From an uncultured Acidobacteriia bacterium (GTDB lineage Bacteria > Acidobacteriota > Terriglobia > Bryobacterales > Bryobacteraceae): a stretch of 64,000 nucleotides of DNA. The stretch covers positions 1 to 64,000 of the forward strand of contig CAINNJ010000020.1 of NCBI GenBank assembly GCA_903851195.1, given 5' to 3'. The notes beneath the pieces were generated by a model. It ran no database searches, was not told the DNA's origin, and worked only from the letters and a program-made list of their open reading frames with translations. This document shows, piece by piece, positions 37,406 to 46,311 of the stretch (its first letter is position 1; each line of letters opens with the position of its first letter). A program made the translations under genes and the position numbers.

Positions 37406-38608
37406 TTATATCAAAAGTGAGAGCTTTTGCCGGATACCTGAAGCGATTACCTCGCCGAGCATGACCGGCACGGCGTTGCCAAGCTGGCGCATCGATTCCG
37501 TCCAGGATCCATCGAACGCATATTCGTCCGGAAATGTCTGAATGCGGGCGGATTCGCGCACGGTGAAATACCGGACGGCGCCGTCCGGAAGGACGACGGT
37601 ATTCTCGCCGCCGGGGACGCCGTGGTCGCCCGCTTTCAGCACTTTGGCGGGTTCGTCGAGTGGACTTCCGGTGTGTCCGGTGTAACTGCGCGCGCCCGGG
37701 TTGTGCACGTGGTTTGAGATCCCGCTGTTTCCGCATGCCGGATCGGGTAAATCCGCAATTACGTCCCGCACGGTTTTCCATGCCTTTGGGGCGAACAGAT
37801 CCAGGCTTTCTTCGGAAGCAAGGTGCTTCACCCTGGCCGCGAATCGTGACGGCATGGCCGGACGGTTTTTCGTGGAAATCGCGTGCCGTTCCCAATAGTC
37901 GCCGGTGACCCACTGCTCCACCAGCAAAGAATTGAGAGCGTGGGTTTCGTCAGGAAAGTTCCATTCCACTCCGAGATCGGATCGAAACCCTACAAAGAAC
38001 ACGCGCTCGCGCTTTTGGGGAACGCCGTAATTGGCGGCGTTTACCAATCGGGCGACCACGTTGTACTCGAGTCCGCGCCATTTCCCCCTGGTATGGTGCT
38101 GCTCGAGTCTGGCGCGGTGCTCCGGCCAATCCTCATCCGCCTTCCGCACGACCTCGGGGTGACTTAACTGCAGCTGAATGTAATGGAAGTAATTGGCGAA
38201 GGTCTTCCGGGTGAGGCCTTTCACGTTTTCCACCAGGATCGAGCGGGGGCGCAATTCCCTCACGGCTCGCACCATCTCCGGGAACATATCGCGCCGATCC
38301 TCGTGCCCTTTGTGTTTCCCGCCAATAGAGAAGGGCTGGCAAGGCGGTCCTCCAGCCAGGAGATCGACCTCGTCCCGAATCGTTGCGTAATCGAAATCGC
38401 GGACATCGCCGGAGAACAGGCGCCATCCGTTCAGCGGAGCATAACCCCGGGCCTGATTGCTGCGGATGGTGTCACAACAGAACCTGTCTCTCTCCACGAC
38501 AGTGTCATGGTGGAATCCAGCGCTTTCCAGTCCCAGCGCGAGACCGCCCGCCCCTGTAAAAAGCTCAACAGACCTCAGATTCTTTTGCCTCGGATCAGCC
38601 GGCCTCAT
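37406..38608 (-). CDS. DNA cytosine-5 methyltransferase of the restriction-modification cassette
   Basis: This 400-residue m5C methyltransferase begins at ATG 38608, which overlaps the vsr stop (ATGA). The conserved motifs are in order: SVELFTGAGGLALGL (motif I), LAGGPPCQPFSIGGK with the catalytic Cys (IV), ILVENVKGL (VI), QKRERVFFVGF (VIII) and QLGNAVPVMLGEV (X). It would protect the genome from the neighbouring nuclease. The order methyltransferase then endonuclease, with 8 bp between them, suggests that methylation is produced before or with cleavage. The region adjoins ankyrin and amidohydrolase genes of ordinary composition, so it is a compact inserted cassette. Confidence 0.93.
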   Translation of the reverse strand: MRPADPRQKNLRSVELFTGAGGLALGLESAGFHHDTVVERDRFCCDTIRSNQARGYAPLNGWRLFSGDVRDFDYATIRDEVDLLAGGPPCQPFSIGGKHKGHEDRRDMFPEMVRAVRELRPRSILVENVKGLTRKTFANYFHYIQLQLSHPEVVRKADEDWPEHRARLEQHHTRGKWRGLEYNVVARLVNAANYGVPQKRERVFFVGFRSDLGVEWNFPDETHALNSLLVEQWVTGDYWERHAISTKNRPAMPSRFAARVKHLASEESLDLFAPKAWKTVRDVIADLPDPACGNSGISNHVHNPGARSYTGHTGSPLDEPAKVLKAGDHGVPGGENTVVLPDGAVRYFTVRESARIQTFPDEYAFDGSWTESMRQLGNAVPVMLGEVIASGIRQKLSLLI

Positions 38609-39018
38609 GTTTCGTTTTCGAGGAACCTCTTGATCTTTTCGGCGGTTTTGTCGAGATTCTTTAGCTGGCATTCCCAGACAACCAGTACTTTCCAGCCCAG
38701 CCGGCGAAGCACTCTTTGCGTGGCCAAGTCGCGAGCGCGGTTGGTCTCCAGCTTTGGCTTCCAGAAGTCGAGCCGGGATTTTGGCCATCTCGTATTTTTA
38801 CATGTTCCGTGCCGGTGCCAGAAACAGCCATGCACGAAAATGATTTTGCCCCGGGCCGAAAACACCAGATCAGGCCGTCCCGGAAGGTTCCCGGCGTGCA
38901 AACGATAGCGGAAACCCATCCCGTGAACAAGACGGCGAACGGTCATCTCCGGTTTGGTATCCGTGGCGCGGACACGGCTCATACGCTCACTTCGTTGCGC
39001 GGGCGTCAGCGTATCCAA
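38605..39018 (-). CDS. vsr: Very-short-patch repair endonuclease
   Basis: This 137-residue Vsr nicks at T:G mismatches that arise when m5C deaminates, protecting sites made by the methyltransferase next to it. Marks are QRSERMSRVRATDTKPE, GRPDLVFSARGKIIFVHGCFWHRHGTC (with catalytic Asp and zinc-binding His/Cys) and RLGWKVLVVWECQL. The TTG start at 39018 is fixed by a GGAGGTGA ribosome-binding site six bases upstream and an in-frame TGA just before it. The stop overlaps the methyltransferase start. Confidence 0.95.
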   Translation of the reverse strand: MDTLTPAQRSERMSRVRATDTKPEMTVRRLVHGMGFRYRLHAGNLPGRPDLVFSARGKIIFVHGCFWHRHGTCKNTRWPKSRLDFWKPKLETNRARDLATQRVLRRLGWKVLVVWECQLKNLDKTAEKIKRFLENET

Positions 39019-39106
39019 TGCGTCTCACCTCCGGACATTTCACACTCTACAATACGAGGGCCATACAACCATTGACCGAGTCGGGGCGCCGAGTTATGGT
39101 GGGGCT

Positions 39107-40444
39107 GTGGCGGAAACAGAGGAGTTTGTCGGGCTGGCGTGCCTGTGTTATGACGATCCCCATTTTGACCACCGGTCTTTCCAGGCGCGTTCGCGGGAGA
39201 TGCTGGTAGCGCAGCCGGAACTGAGCGGCGCCGATATCTGGGCGGCGGCCGCGGCGGGCGATACGTCGGCTGTCGCGGGGTTTCTTGAAACAGATCCGGC
39301 GAGCGTGAATCGGCCAGGTCCGCATGGCTGGACGCCGCTCTACTGCGCGTGTTATTCGCGCATTCCGGAATCGGCGGGCCGGTCGACTTACGAAGCCGCC
39401 AAACTCCTGCTGGCGCACGGGGCGGACGCGAAGACGTTCACTCTCAAGAACAACGACCCGCCGGGCAGCGAACTGGCGCGGCGTTTTACGGCGCTGACCG
39501 GAACGTTCGGGGGCGGGTCGACGGGACTGGCGAATCAGCCGCCGCATCCGCGATGGCGCGAACTGGCGGAACTGCTGCTCACGCACGGCGCCGATCCGGC
39601 CGACCGCTGGGCGCTGTGGATCAATCCGGCGGCGTCCCTGGAGATTCTGTTGCGGCACGGGCTTGCGTCGGATGTGGCGCTGACGGGGCGGGAGCTTTGC
39701 CGGGCGGCTCGGGAAGACCGCGCGGAGCTGGTGCGTTTGCTGCTTTCTCACGGCGCGGACACGGCGGCGGAGTTTGAGTCGAAGACGCCGTGGCGACACG
39801 CGATGGAGGGCGGCAATCTCGCGATCGCGCGGATGCTGGAAGAAGCCGGTGCTTCGGTCGAAGAGCTGAGCGATGTCAGTCTGCTCCAGTCTCTGGTGCT
39901 GAGCGGCGATGAGACGGGCGCGCGGGCGTTGCTGGAGCGCGTGCCGGATCTGCTGTCGCGGGCTCCGCAATACCTGGTGAACAAGGCTGCGGGCACGGGG
40001 CGTGTCGAGGCGGCGCGGCTGGCCATCGGGCTCGGTTTCGATGCCGATTGTCTGGATGAAGTGGCGCCCCTGCATATCGCCGCGGGCCGGGGCGACGTCG
40101 CGATGGTCCGGTTTCTGTTGTCGAGGGGCGCCTCACCCCGCATTCGCGAACCTTTCTATGACGCCACGCCCGTGGGTTGGGCAGATTTCTTCGATCAGAC
40201 GGCCACGCGCGATCTGCTGCTGGACGAGGGGGCAGTCTGTCTTTTCGACGCCCTGGACTACGACCGGGCGGACCTCATCCCCTCGATTCTGGCGCGGGAT
40301 CCGGCGGCGCTGCAGCGTCCGTTCGCCGAGTGCCTGACCCGTCCCGCGCGTCCGGAGGATGGGGAGACGCCTCTGGCCCGCATGGTGGCGCGGGGGAGAG
40401 ACGACCTGTCGGCGCTGTTGCGACAGCGCGGAGCACAGCTCTGA
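39107..40444 (+). CDS. Ankyrin-repeat protein
   Basis: This protein of about 445 residues has ankyrin repeats across most of its length, for example PHGWTPLYCACYS, AAKLLLAHGADAKTF, ELAELLLTHGADPADRW, ELVRLLLSHGADT, and VAPLHIAAGRGDVAMVRFLLSRGASPRI. Ankyrin repeats mediate protein binding; no catalytic domain or signal peptide is seen, so it is probably cytoplasmic. The GTG at 39107 is my preferred start because upstream codons overlap the vsr start region; the frame itself stays open to 38954. The stop lies in a pair of 24-bp imperfect repeats. Confidence 0.8.
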   Translation: MAETEEFVGLACLCYDDPHFDHRSFQARSREMLVAQPELSGADIWAAAAAGDTSAVAGFLETDPASVNRPGPHGWTPLYCACYSRIPESAGRSTYEAAKLLLAHGADAKTFTLKNNDPPGSELARRFTALTGTFGGGSTGLANQPPHPRWRELAELLLTHGADPADRWALWINPAASLEILLRHGLASDVALTGRELCRAAREDRAELVRLLLSHGADTAAEFESKTPWRHAMEGGNLAIARMLEEAGASVEELSDVSLLQSLVLSGDETGARALLERVPDLLSRAPQYLVNKAAGTGRVEAARLAIGLGFDADCLDEVAPLHIAAGRGDVAMVRFLLSRGASPRIREPFYDATPVGWADFFDQTATRDLLLDEGAVCLFDALDYDRADLIPSILARDPAALQRPFAECLTRPARPEDGETPLARMVARGRDDLSALLRQRGAQL

Positions 40445-40473
40445 TGACGGCGCGGAGCGCAGCTATGATCACG
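40426..40473 (+). repeat. Tandem pair of 24-bp imperfect repeats
   Basis: The units at 40426-40449 and 40450-40473 agree at about 21 of 24 positions; both contain GCGCGGAGC followed by a CAGCT and GAT. The first unit holds the stop codon of the ankyrin gene (40442-40444). This looks like a small duplication that created the spacer before the next gene. Confidence 0.6.
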
Positions 40474-40492
40474 ATATCCTGACAGCAGAGCG

Positions 40493-41686
40493 GTGCCTCT
40501 GAAATTCCCACTTACAATCTCTCTCGCGCTCGCCCTGTCCGCGTGCGGCACCGCGCCGGAGCGCGACCCGGCGATCGGGGAAGCGTACGTGGGCCCGGCG
40601 ACGCTGAATCTGCATAAGGACATCGATCCGAAGTCGCCCGCGGCGGCGGTGGTGCACCACGGGGAGCGGCTGGAGATTGTGGGGCAGCGGCGGCGCTGGT
40701 ACCGGGTCCGGACGCCCAAAGGCGCGGAAGGCTGGACAGACGACCGCCAGTTGCTCGACACCGCGCAGATGAAACGGTTGCGCGCGCTGTCGAACGGCGC
40801 GGCGGATCTTCCGTCGCAGGGCGTGGCAACGTCATTCGACGTGCTCAACGTGCATACGGAGCCGAATCGCCTCTCCGCCAGCTTCATCCAGGTGAAAGTG
40901 GGCGAGAAGTTCGACGTGATTGCGCATCGCGTAATCGCGCGCGGGCCGATGCCGAAACGCCAATTGGTGGCGCCGAAGCCGAAGATCGAAAAGAAGTCGA
41001 AAAAGGTCAAAGCGTCATCCCTGCTGCCGCCACCGCCGCCGCCCGTGCCGCCGTCACCACCGCCGGACTGGGTGGCGCTTTCGAAGGAACGGTCGCTGAT
41101 TCCGGAAGAGAACCTGCCGCCCGCCGCGCGGGACGACTGGACGCTGATTCGGACGCAGAGCGGCCAGAGCGGCTGGGTGCTGACCAGCCGCGTTTATATG
41201 GCGATTCCGGACGAGGTGGCGCAGTATGCGGAAGGCCACCGCATCACGTCATATTTCCCGATCGGCAGCGTCGAAGATAACGGCGAGAAGAAGAATATCT
41301 GGTTGTGGACCACGGCGATGAGCCTGGGCGAGGATCACGATTTCGACGGCTATCGCGTGTTTTCGTGGAATATCCGCCGGCACCGGTATGAGACTGCTTA
41401 TATAAAGCGCCGGGAGCGCGGGTTTTTTCCGGTGCTGGTGAAGCCGGGTGAGTTCTCCGTGTGCCTGGAACGCGAGGACGGCGTGCGCGTGCGCAAGATG
41501 TACACGCTGACCGGGAATTCGGTGCACGCAGCCGGCGAACGGCCCTGCGAGAAGCCTGCGGAGGAGGACGAGGAGGTGCCGGTGGACGACGTGGCGCACA
41601 TCGCGATTCACCCCGCGCCGCCGAAGCCGGGGATGATGGAAAACCTGAAGACTCGCTTGAAAGACCTTTTTAAGAAGCCTCAGTAA
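40493..41686 (+). CDS. SH3-domain lipoprotein
   Basis: This 397-residue protein starts at GTG and has a lipoprotein signal with LALSACG, so Cys18 is probably lipidated. Two bacterial SH3-like regions follow, at about 28-85 (VGPATLNLHKD to GWTDDRQLL) and 110-145, with a third C-terminal part WTLIRTQSGQSGWVLTSRVYM (about 210-240). Between them is a Lys-rich linker and a Pro-rich segment. The C-terminal region ends with a Lys-rich tail. It probably sits in the outer or inner membrane facing the periplasm and binds peptidoglycan or a partner. It converges on the next gene with a 7-bp overlap. Confidence 0.8.
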   Translation: MPLKFPLTISLALALSACGTAPERDPAIGEAYVGPATLNLHKDIDPKSPAAAVVHHGERLEIVGQRRRWYRVRTPKGAEGWTDDRQLLDTAQMKRLRALSNGAADLPSQGVATSFDVLNVHTEPNRLSASFIQVKVGEKFDVIAHRVIARGPMPKRQLVAPKPKIEKKSKKVKASSLLPPPPPPVPPSPPPDWVALSKERSLIPEENLPPAARDDWTLIRTQSGQSGWVLTSRVYMAIPDEVAQYAEGHRITSYFPIGSVEDNGEKKNIWLWTTAMSLGEDHDFDGYRVFSWNIRRHRYETAYIKRRERGFFPVLVKPGEFSVCLEREDGVRVRKMYTLTGNSVHAAGERPCEKPAEEDEEVPVDDVAHIAIHPAPPKPGMMENLKTRLKDLFKKPQ

Positions 41687-43524
41687 ACGAAGCCGGCGCG
41701 CAGCAGCACGACCCCGAAGTCCTGCCCTGCCGGATCTCTGTACGGGTTGGCCACATTCATCTCCACCAAGGTGAAGCCGTTCGGTGTGATCTGGCCGGGG
41801 GCCACAGGGAAGCTGAGCTCATTCATGCCCTCTTTGTCCAAAGGCTGCGTGCCGATCTCTTTGCCGTTCACGAGAACGGAGAGCGTGCGCCCGGGCGTTT
41901 TCGCGACGAAATCCGGCAGCCAGAACTTCGCGGTGAAGCGCGCGGGGGCGGGGTAGAGATCGAACTTGAGCGTGGCGCGGGGGGTGGTCCATCGCGTCGG
42001 ATTGCTGGGGTCGCCTTCGCCAACTCCGGAGACGACGTAGGCGTCGAAGTCGCGGCGGCGCGCGTCCATCTCGCGGCCCACCGCGAAGTCGCGCAGAATG
42101 TGCAGGCGGACGGATTCGGCGTAGTCGCGATTGTCGAGTTCGAGGTAGCCGGAGCCGCTGCTGACGAACACATGGTCGTAGGCGAGCGGCTGTTGCGGAT
42201 CGGGCTGCTGGTCTTTGGGCGCGTCGAGCCGCTGGACGGCGATGGAATCGTCCTGATAAAGCAGGCGGACGGTGAAGAGCAGGTCGTAGGCGGGCTTCGG
42301 AAACGCGTCGCTGACGAAGAGCAGTTTCGATTGCGGGGGCAGCTTCGGGTAGTCGCGGCGAAGCTGTTCGGCGAGGCGGCGCTCGGGCGAGTATTCGGGA
42401 TCGAAAGGGGCGGGCCAGTTGCGCTGGTGGAACCAGGCGACGGCGAGCGTAATCAGGGCGAAGGCGGCGAAGTCGCGGGCTTTGTGAGGCAGGGGAATGC
42501 GGCCGATCAGAAGGCCCAGGGCCGCGGCGAAGTAAAGTCCCAGGCCGAGATCCGGCACGTAGAGCACGTAGCCGGGACGGTTGGCGATGAGCGCGACCGG
42601 CGTGATGGTGACCACAAAGAAACCCAGTCCGAAGATCATTTCGCGGTTGCGCAGAACGATGGCCGCGGCGGTGAGCAGCACGAGGAAGAGGGCGCAGGTC
42701 GGGATGGTGAAGGTCACGTGGTGGTACGTGAGCAGGCTGAGGTAGTCGGCGACGCGCGTGAGCCAAAGCGTGATGCTGGCGTGCGGGCGGTAAGCGGGGG
42801 TGGTGGCGAGTTCGGGGGTGTGCCGGACACGCAGCAGGACGAACACGAGAGAAAGGACGGCGAGGGTGGCAAAGAGCGGCGCGACGTCACGAAGCCAGGC
42901 GCGAATGGCCCGCTGACGACGGACTTCCGGGAAGTGGAAGATCAGTTCGTACAGGCCCAGCAGCACGGGCAGCGCGACGCCGCTTTCCTTCGAACCCATG
43001 GAGAGAATGCAGAGCAGGCCGATGCCGAGTTGCGCGGGCAGGGAGAGGCGGAAGCGCCAGTCGCGCCGGGCATAGAGGGTGAGCCCGAGGACGGTGAAGA
43101 GGAACCAGAGGCGGTCGTAGATGGTGCCGGCGCTGATGTAGAGGTCCTGAAACGTGCCGTGGACCAGGGTGAGCGAGAGCGCGATCAGAGCCACGGCGGC
43201 GCTGGCCGAGATGGCGCGGAACCAGCGCCAGGCAAGCACGGCATTGACGACCAGCAGCAGCCAACTGAACACGTAGAGCGGTTCGGGATGGAAACCGAAG
43301 GCGGCGTAAAACAGGCGGTAAACCGCGCCGCCGGCGGGCCGGTAGACGGGCATCCAGAAGAAGAGTTGCGCTTTGGCCAGGGTCCACGGGTTGAGCTTCC
43401 AGGCGCCGTACATGTTCATCATGTCGTCGCCCGAGTAGTACTGGGTGAGGCCGCGCCAGGTGAACCAGGTCAGAATCGCAAGCAGAGCGGCGAGAGATAG
43501 CCGCTCGGTCCGGGAGACCTTCAC
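41680..43524 (-). CDS. Multi-pass membrane protein with a C-terminal soluble domain
   Basis: This 614-residue protein has about ten membrane segments in its first 350 residues. Early is TQYYSGDDMMNMYG, with a pair of acidic residues after the first helix, as in GT-C-type glycosyltransferases. The C-terminal 230 residues are soluble with WLPDFVAKTPG and a beta-rich end. It could be a membrane glycosyltransferase or a related protein; no assignment is firm. Its start overlaps the stop of the hydantoinase gene by 4 bp, though a functional link is not obvious. Confidence 0.6.
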   Translation of the reverse strand: MKVSRTERLSLAALLAILTWFTWRGLTQYYSGDDMMNMYGAWKLNPWTLAKAQLFFWMPVYRPAGGAVYRLFYAAFGFHPEPLYVFSWLLLVVNAVLAWRWFRAISASAAVALIALSLTLVHGTFQDLYISAGTIYDRLWFLFTVLGLTLYARRDWRFRLSLPAQLGIGLLCILSMGSKESGVALPVLLGLYELIFHFPEVRRQRAIRAWLRDVAPLFATLAVLSLVFVLLRVRHTPELATTPAYRPHASITLWLTRVADYLSLLTYHHVTFTIPTCALFLVLLTAAAIVLRNREMIFGLGFFVVTITPVALIANRPGYVLYVPDLGLGLYFAAALGLLIGRIPLPHKARDFAAFALITLAVAWFHQRNWPAPFDPEYSPERRLAEQLRRDYPKLPPQSKLLFVSDAFPKPAYDLLFTVRLLYQDDSIAVQRLDAPKDQQPDPQQPLAYDHVFVSSGSGYLELDNRDYAESVRLHILRDFAVGREMDARRRDFDAYVVSGVGEGDPSNPTRWTTPRATLKFDLYPAPARFTAKFWLPDFVAKTPGRTLSVLVNGKEIGTQPLDKEGMNELSFPVAPGQITPNGFTLVEMNVANPYRDPAGQDFGVVLLRAGFVY

Positions 43525-45110
43525 GCGTTTTCCGTCGGTTTGGCGCCCCAGCCGCCGCCACCGGGAGATTCGATGCGAAGGGTTTCGTGGCGTTTGATGG
43601 CGAGGCGGACTTTGGCGGGCACCTCGCGCGAAACGCCGTCGGTGAGCACCTGATTGACGCCGGGCGCGCCGGGTTCCCCGCCCTGCAGTCCCCAGGGGCC
43701 GCGCTGGCGCCGGTCGGAGAGGATGGTGACGTCGGCGTCTTCCAGAAATTCGAGTTCGCGGACGATGCCGTCGCCGCCGGGGTGCGCGCCGGCGCCACCG
43801 GAGCCGCCGCGAATCCGGTAGGAGCGAACGATCAGAGGATACTGGTGCTCGAACGCCTCCGTGGGCGTGTTCCAGCTGTTGGTCATGTGGGTGTGGGTGG
43901 CGGAGCGGCCGGGGGCGTCAGCCGACGCGCCCATGCCGCCCGCGATGGTCTCGTAGTAGGCGAATGGTCGGTTGCGGAGCGTGTCCCAGCCGCCGAAACT
44001 CAGGTTGTTCATGGTGCCGGAACTGGCGGCGGGAATGCGCTCCGGCACGGCTTTGGCCAGCGCGCCGAGAATGGCGTCCGTGATGCGCTGCGAGGTTTCC
44101 ACGTTGCCGGCGGCCATGGCGGCGGGCAGGCCGGCATTCACGACGGAACGCTCCGGCGCGTGGATGTGGATGGGGCGCAGCAGCCCGGCATTGTAGGGGA
44201 CATCGGCGCGAATCAGGCAGCGGAAGCAGTACATGGCCGCGGAGACGGCGATGGCGTAATTGGCGTTGACGGAGCCAGCGGTCTGCGGACTGGAACCGGT
44301 GAAATCCACCTCGGCATGGTCGCCCCGGAGGCGAAGGGTGACGGCGATGCGGACGGGGTCTTCGGTGATGCCGTCGTTGTCCAGAAAGTCTTCGAAGGAG
44401 TACTCGCCGGCGGGCAGGGCGCGGAGCATCTCGCGCGTCATGCGCTCGGTGTAGTCGAGCAGGCGGGCGGCGCTGCGTTTCACGCGTGGCAGACCGTAGC
44501 GGCGGGTGATTTCGCGCAGCCGTTCCTCGCCCCGCCGACCTGCCATCACCTGGGCGAGCAGATCGCCTTCGCGCTCCTCCGGCGTGCGGACATTGGCAAG
44601 GATCAGGCCCATGACATCCGGCACGACTTCGCCGCCCCGGAAGAGCAGCACCGGGGGAATGCGGAGGCCTTCCTGGTAGATCTCGCGGGCCAGAGGCATG
44701 GAGCCGGGGCTCATGCCGCCGACATCGGCGTGGTGGGCGCGGCTGGCAACGTAGAAGTCCGCGCGGGCGGTTTTGGAGCCGAGAAAAACACCGGAGACGG
44801 CGGTGATGTCCGGCAGATGGGTGCCGCCGCGGAAGGGGTCGTTCACGATGGCGACGTCGCCGGGGCGGAGATCGAAGGCGTCCAGGGCGTGCCGGACGGA
44901 GAGCGGCATGGCGCCCAGATGGACCGGCATGTGGTCGCCCATGGCGAGCGTCTCACCGGCAGCGTCATAGATGGCGCACGAGTAGTCGCGGCGCTCTTTG
45001 ATGTTGGCGCTGAAGGCGGTTTTGCGCAGCACCGTGCCCATCTCTTCGGCGATAGAGACGAAGAGGTTGCGGAAGACTTCCAGATCGACGGCGAGGCTGG
45101 CTGCGGACAT
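43521..45110 (-). CDS. Hydantoinase B/oxoprolinase-family protein
   Basis: This 529-residue protein matches HyuB of N-methylhydantoinase and the related oxoprolinase and acetone-carboxylase subunits. Recognisable stretches are FVSIAEEMGTVLRKTAFSANIKERRDYSCA (split at the family border), DVAIVNDPFRGGTHLPDI, SRAHHADVGGMSPGSMP and GGSGGAGAHPGGDGIVRELEF. It would hydrolyse a cyclic amide with ATP with a HyuA partner, but no hyuA gene lies next to it. It starts 16 bp after the stop of the BNR-repeat gene and is followed by the membrane protein with a 4-bp overlap. Confidence 0.9.
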   Translation of the reverse strand: MSAASLAVDLEVFRNLFVSIAEEMGTVLRKTAFSANIKERRDYSCAIYDAAGETLAMGDHMPVHLGAMPLSVRHALDAFDLRPGDVAIVNDPFRGGTHLPDITAVSGVFLGSKTARADFYVASRAHHADVGGMSPGSMPLAREIYQEGLRIPPVLLFRGGEVVPDVMGLILANVRTPEEREGDLLAQVMAGRRGEERLREITRRYGLPRVKRSAARLLDYTERMTREMLRALPAGEYSFEDFLDNDGITEDPVRIAVTLRLRGDHAEVDFTGSSPQTAGSVNANYAIAVSAAMYCFRCLIRADVPYNAGLLRPIHIHAPERSVVNAGLPAAMAAGNVETSQRITDAILGALAKAVPERIPAASSGTMNNLSFGGWDTLRNRPFAYYETIAGGMGASADAPGRSATHTHMTNSWNTPTEAFEHQYPLIVRSYRIRGGSGGAGAHPGGDGIVRELEFLEDADVTILSDRRQRGPWGLQGGEPGAPGVNQVLTDGVSREVPAKVRLAIKRHETLRIESPGGGGWGAKPTENA

Positions 45111-45126
45111 TACTCGGGGATGACTT

Positions 45127-46131
45127 TCATTGGGGAATGACCTTCGGGGCGGGTTTCGGCGCGGGAGATTTAGCGGCGGGTTTGGCCGGCGTTTTGCCGA
45201 CCTGGCGAGTGGTGGTTTTCGGATCGCCGCCGAGGTGCAGTTCTTCCACGTAGTCTTTGTCCTCTTTCGGATCGGGGTCGTCGGTCAGAGTCTGCGGCGG
45301 AGGCTCTTTGGCTTCGGGAGCTTTGAGTTTGCAGGTGGCGACCTCGATCAGGAAGGAGGCCACGGGCTCCCATTTTTCCCCGAGGCGCTTTTCGATCTGG
45401 TAAGCCTTGCCTCCGGCGCCCGCGCGGAGGCGGAAATCCGGATTGTCGAAGGCGGCGGGGGCGCGTTTGATTTTCGGGGCCTCGGCGGTGGTGCTGCGAA
45501 TCATCCAGCTTTCGCCGCCCGTTTCGGACTCGTAATCGAGATAACGTCCGCTGGGGGCGCGTTTGCCGGCGTCCACGATGAGTTCGCCATGCTGCGCGGA
45601 ATCGAACCAGAAGCGCTGCAGGGAGCCGGGTCCGCCGTCTTCGGTGACGGCGCGCTGCCGCCAGGTGGCGCCGCCATCGGTGGTGACCAGAAAGAAGGGA
45701 TCGCGGGGGAGCGGGTACTGCGTTTCGCCGCCGGCCCAGCCGTGATCCAGATCGTAGAATTCGAGTTGTTCGAGGGCTGCGCCATGCACGCGGGGGGTGG
45801 GCTCTTTCCAGGTGGCGCCGCTGTCGTCGGAACTGAGCAGGATGGAAGAGAGTGTGGCGGAGGTGGAGTGCAGGTTGCCGGCGAGGAAGATTTTCTTTCC
45901 CGCTATGGCGAGGTTGGAGAGCTCCAGATAGATGGAGCAGGGCTCGTCTTCGGTGCAAAGCAGGCCGACGGACTGCAGTTCGTCTTCCGCGCAGGTGAAG
46001 GGGAGCAGGAGGGGCTCTCCGGAGTTGCGGAGAACGGCGGTTTTCGGCGTTTTTTCAATGGCAGGCGGTTCCTGCGCCAGGGCCAGGCAGGACAGCAAGA
46101 AAGCCAGCGAGATCGCGATGCGGAGTGGCAT
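45127..46131 (-). CDS. Secreted BNR/Asp-box-repeat protein
   Basis: This protein of about 334 residues begins at ATG 46131 with a signal peptide (IAISLAFLLSCLALAQ); six more codons are open upstream. It contains Asp-box turns SSDDSGATWKEP, TTDGGATWRQ and ETGGESWMI, which mark sialidase-like or photosystem-assembly-like beta propellers. The C-terminus is a Pro/Lys-rich tail (KPAAKSPAPKPAPK) that may cross or bind the wall. No catalytic Arg triad of a sialidase was seen. The function is unknown. The upstream neighbour cysK is separated by a pair of GC-rich hairpins. Confidence 0.75.
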   Translation of the reverse strand: MPLRIAISLAFLLSCLALAQEPPAIEKTPKTAVLRNSGEPLLLPFTCAEDELQSVGLLCTEDEPCSIYLELSNLAIAGKKIFLAGNLHSTSATLSSILLSSDDSGATWKEPTPRVHGAALEQLEFYDLDHGWAGGETQYPLPRDPFFLVTTDGGATWRQRAVTEDGGPGSLQRFWFDSAQHGELIVDAGKRAPSGRYLDYESETGGESWMIRSTTAEAPKIKRAPAAFDNPDFRLRAGAGGKAYQIEKRLGEKWEPVASFLIEVATCKLKAPEAKEPPPQTLTDDPDPKEDKDYVEELHLGGDPKTTTRQVGKTPAKPAAKSPAPKPAPKVIPQ

Positions 46132-46195
46132 AGACACCTGCAACTGCAATTCTACTTCGTTCGTGATTTTTGGATGTGCTGACGAGAAAGAAAGG

Positions 46196-46297
46196 GGTGC
46201 GGGCGCATCTTTAGGGTGAAAGGGGTGATTGCGCCCGCTTGTCGTAACGGGGATTTGAACGTAAGGGCGCGGGCGTATCCGGCAACGTTACGCCCGC
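46196..46297. repeat. Duplicated GC-rich hairpin unit downstream of cysK
   Basis: Two hairpins have nearly identical 9-bp stems. GCGGGCGCA (46199-46207) pairs with TGCGCCCGC (46230-46238), and GCGGGCGTA (46269-46277) pairs with TACGCCCGC (46289-46297). The bases just outside are also alike (GGGTGC and GGGCGC before, ATC after the first arm). This resembles REP or BIME elements and may also stop transcription from cysK; a T-rich stretch lies between the cysK stop and the nearer hairpin. Confidence 0.65.
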
Positions 46298-46311
46298 CAA
46301 TTAAAAAAAGA

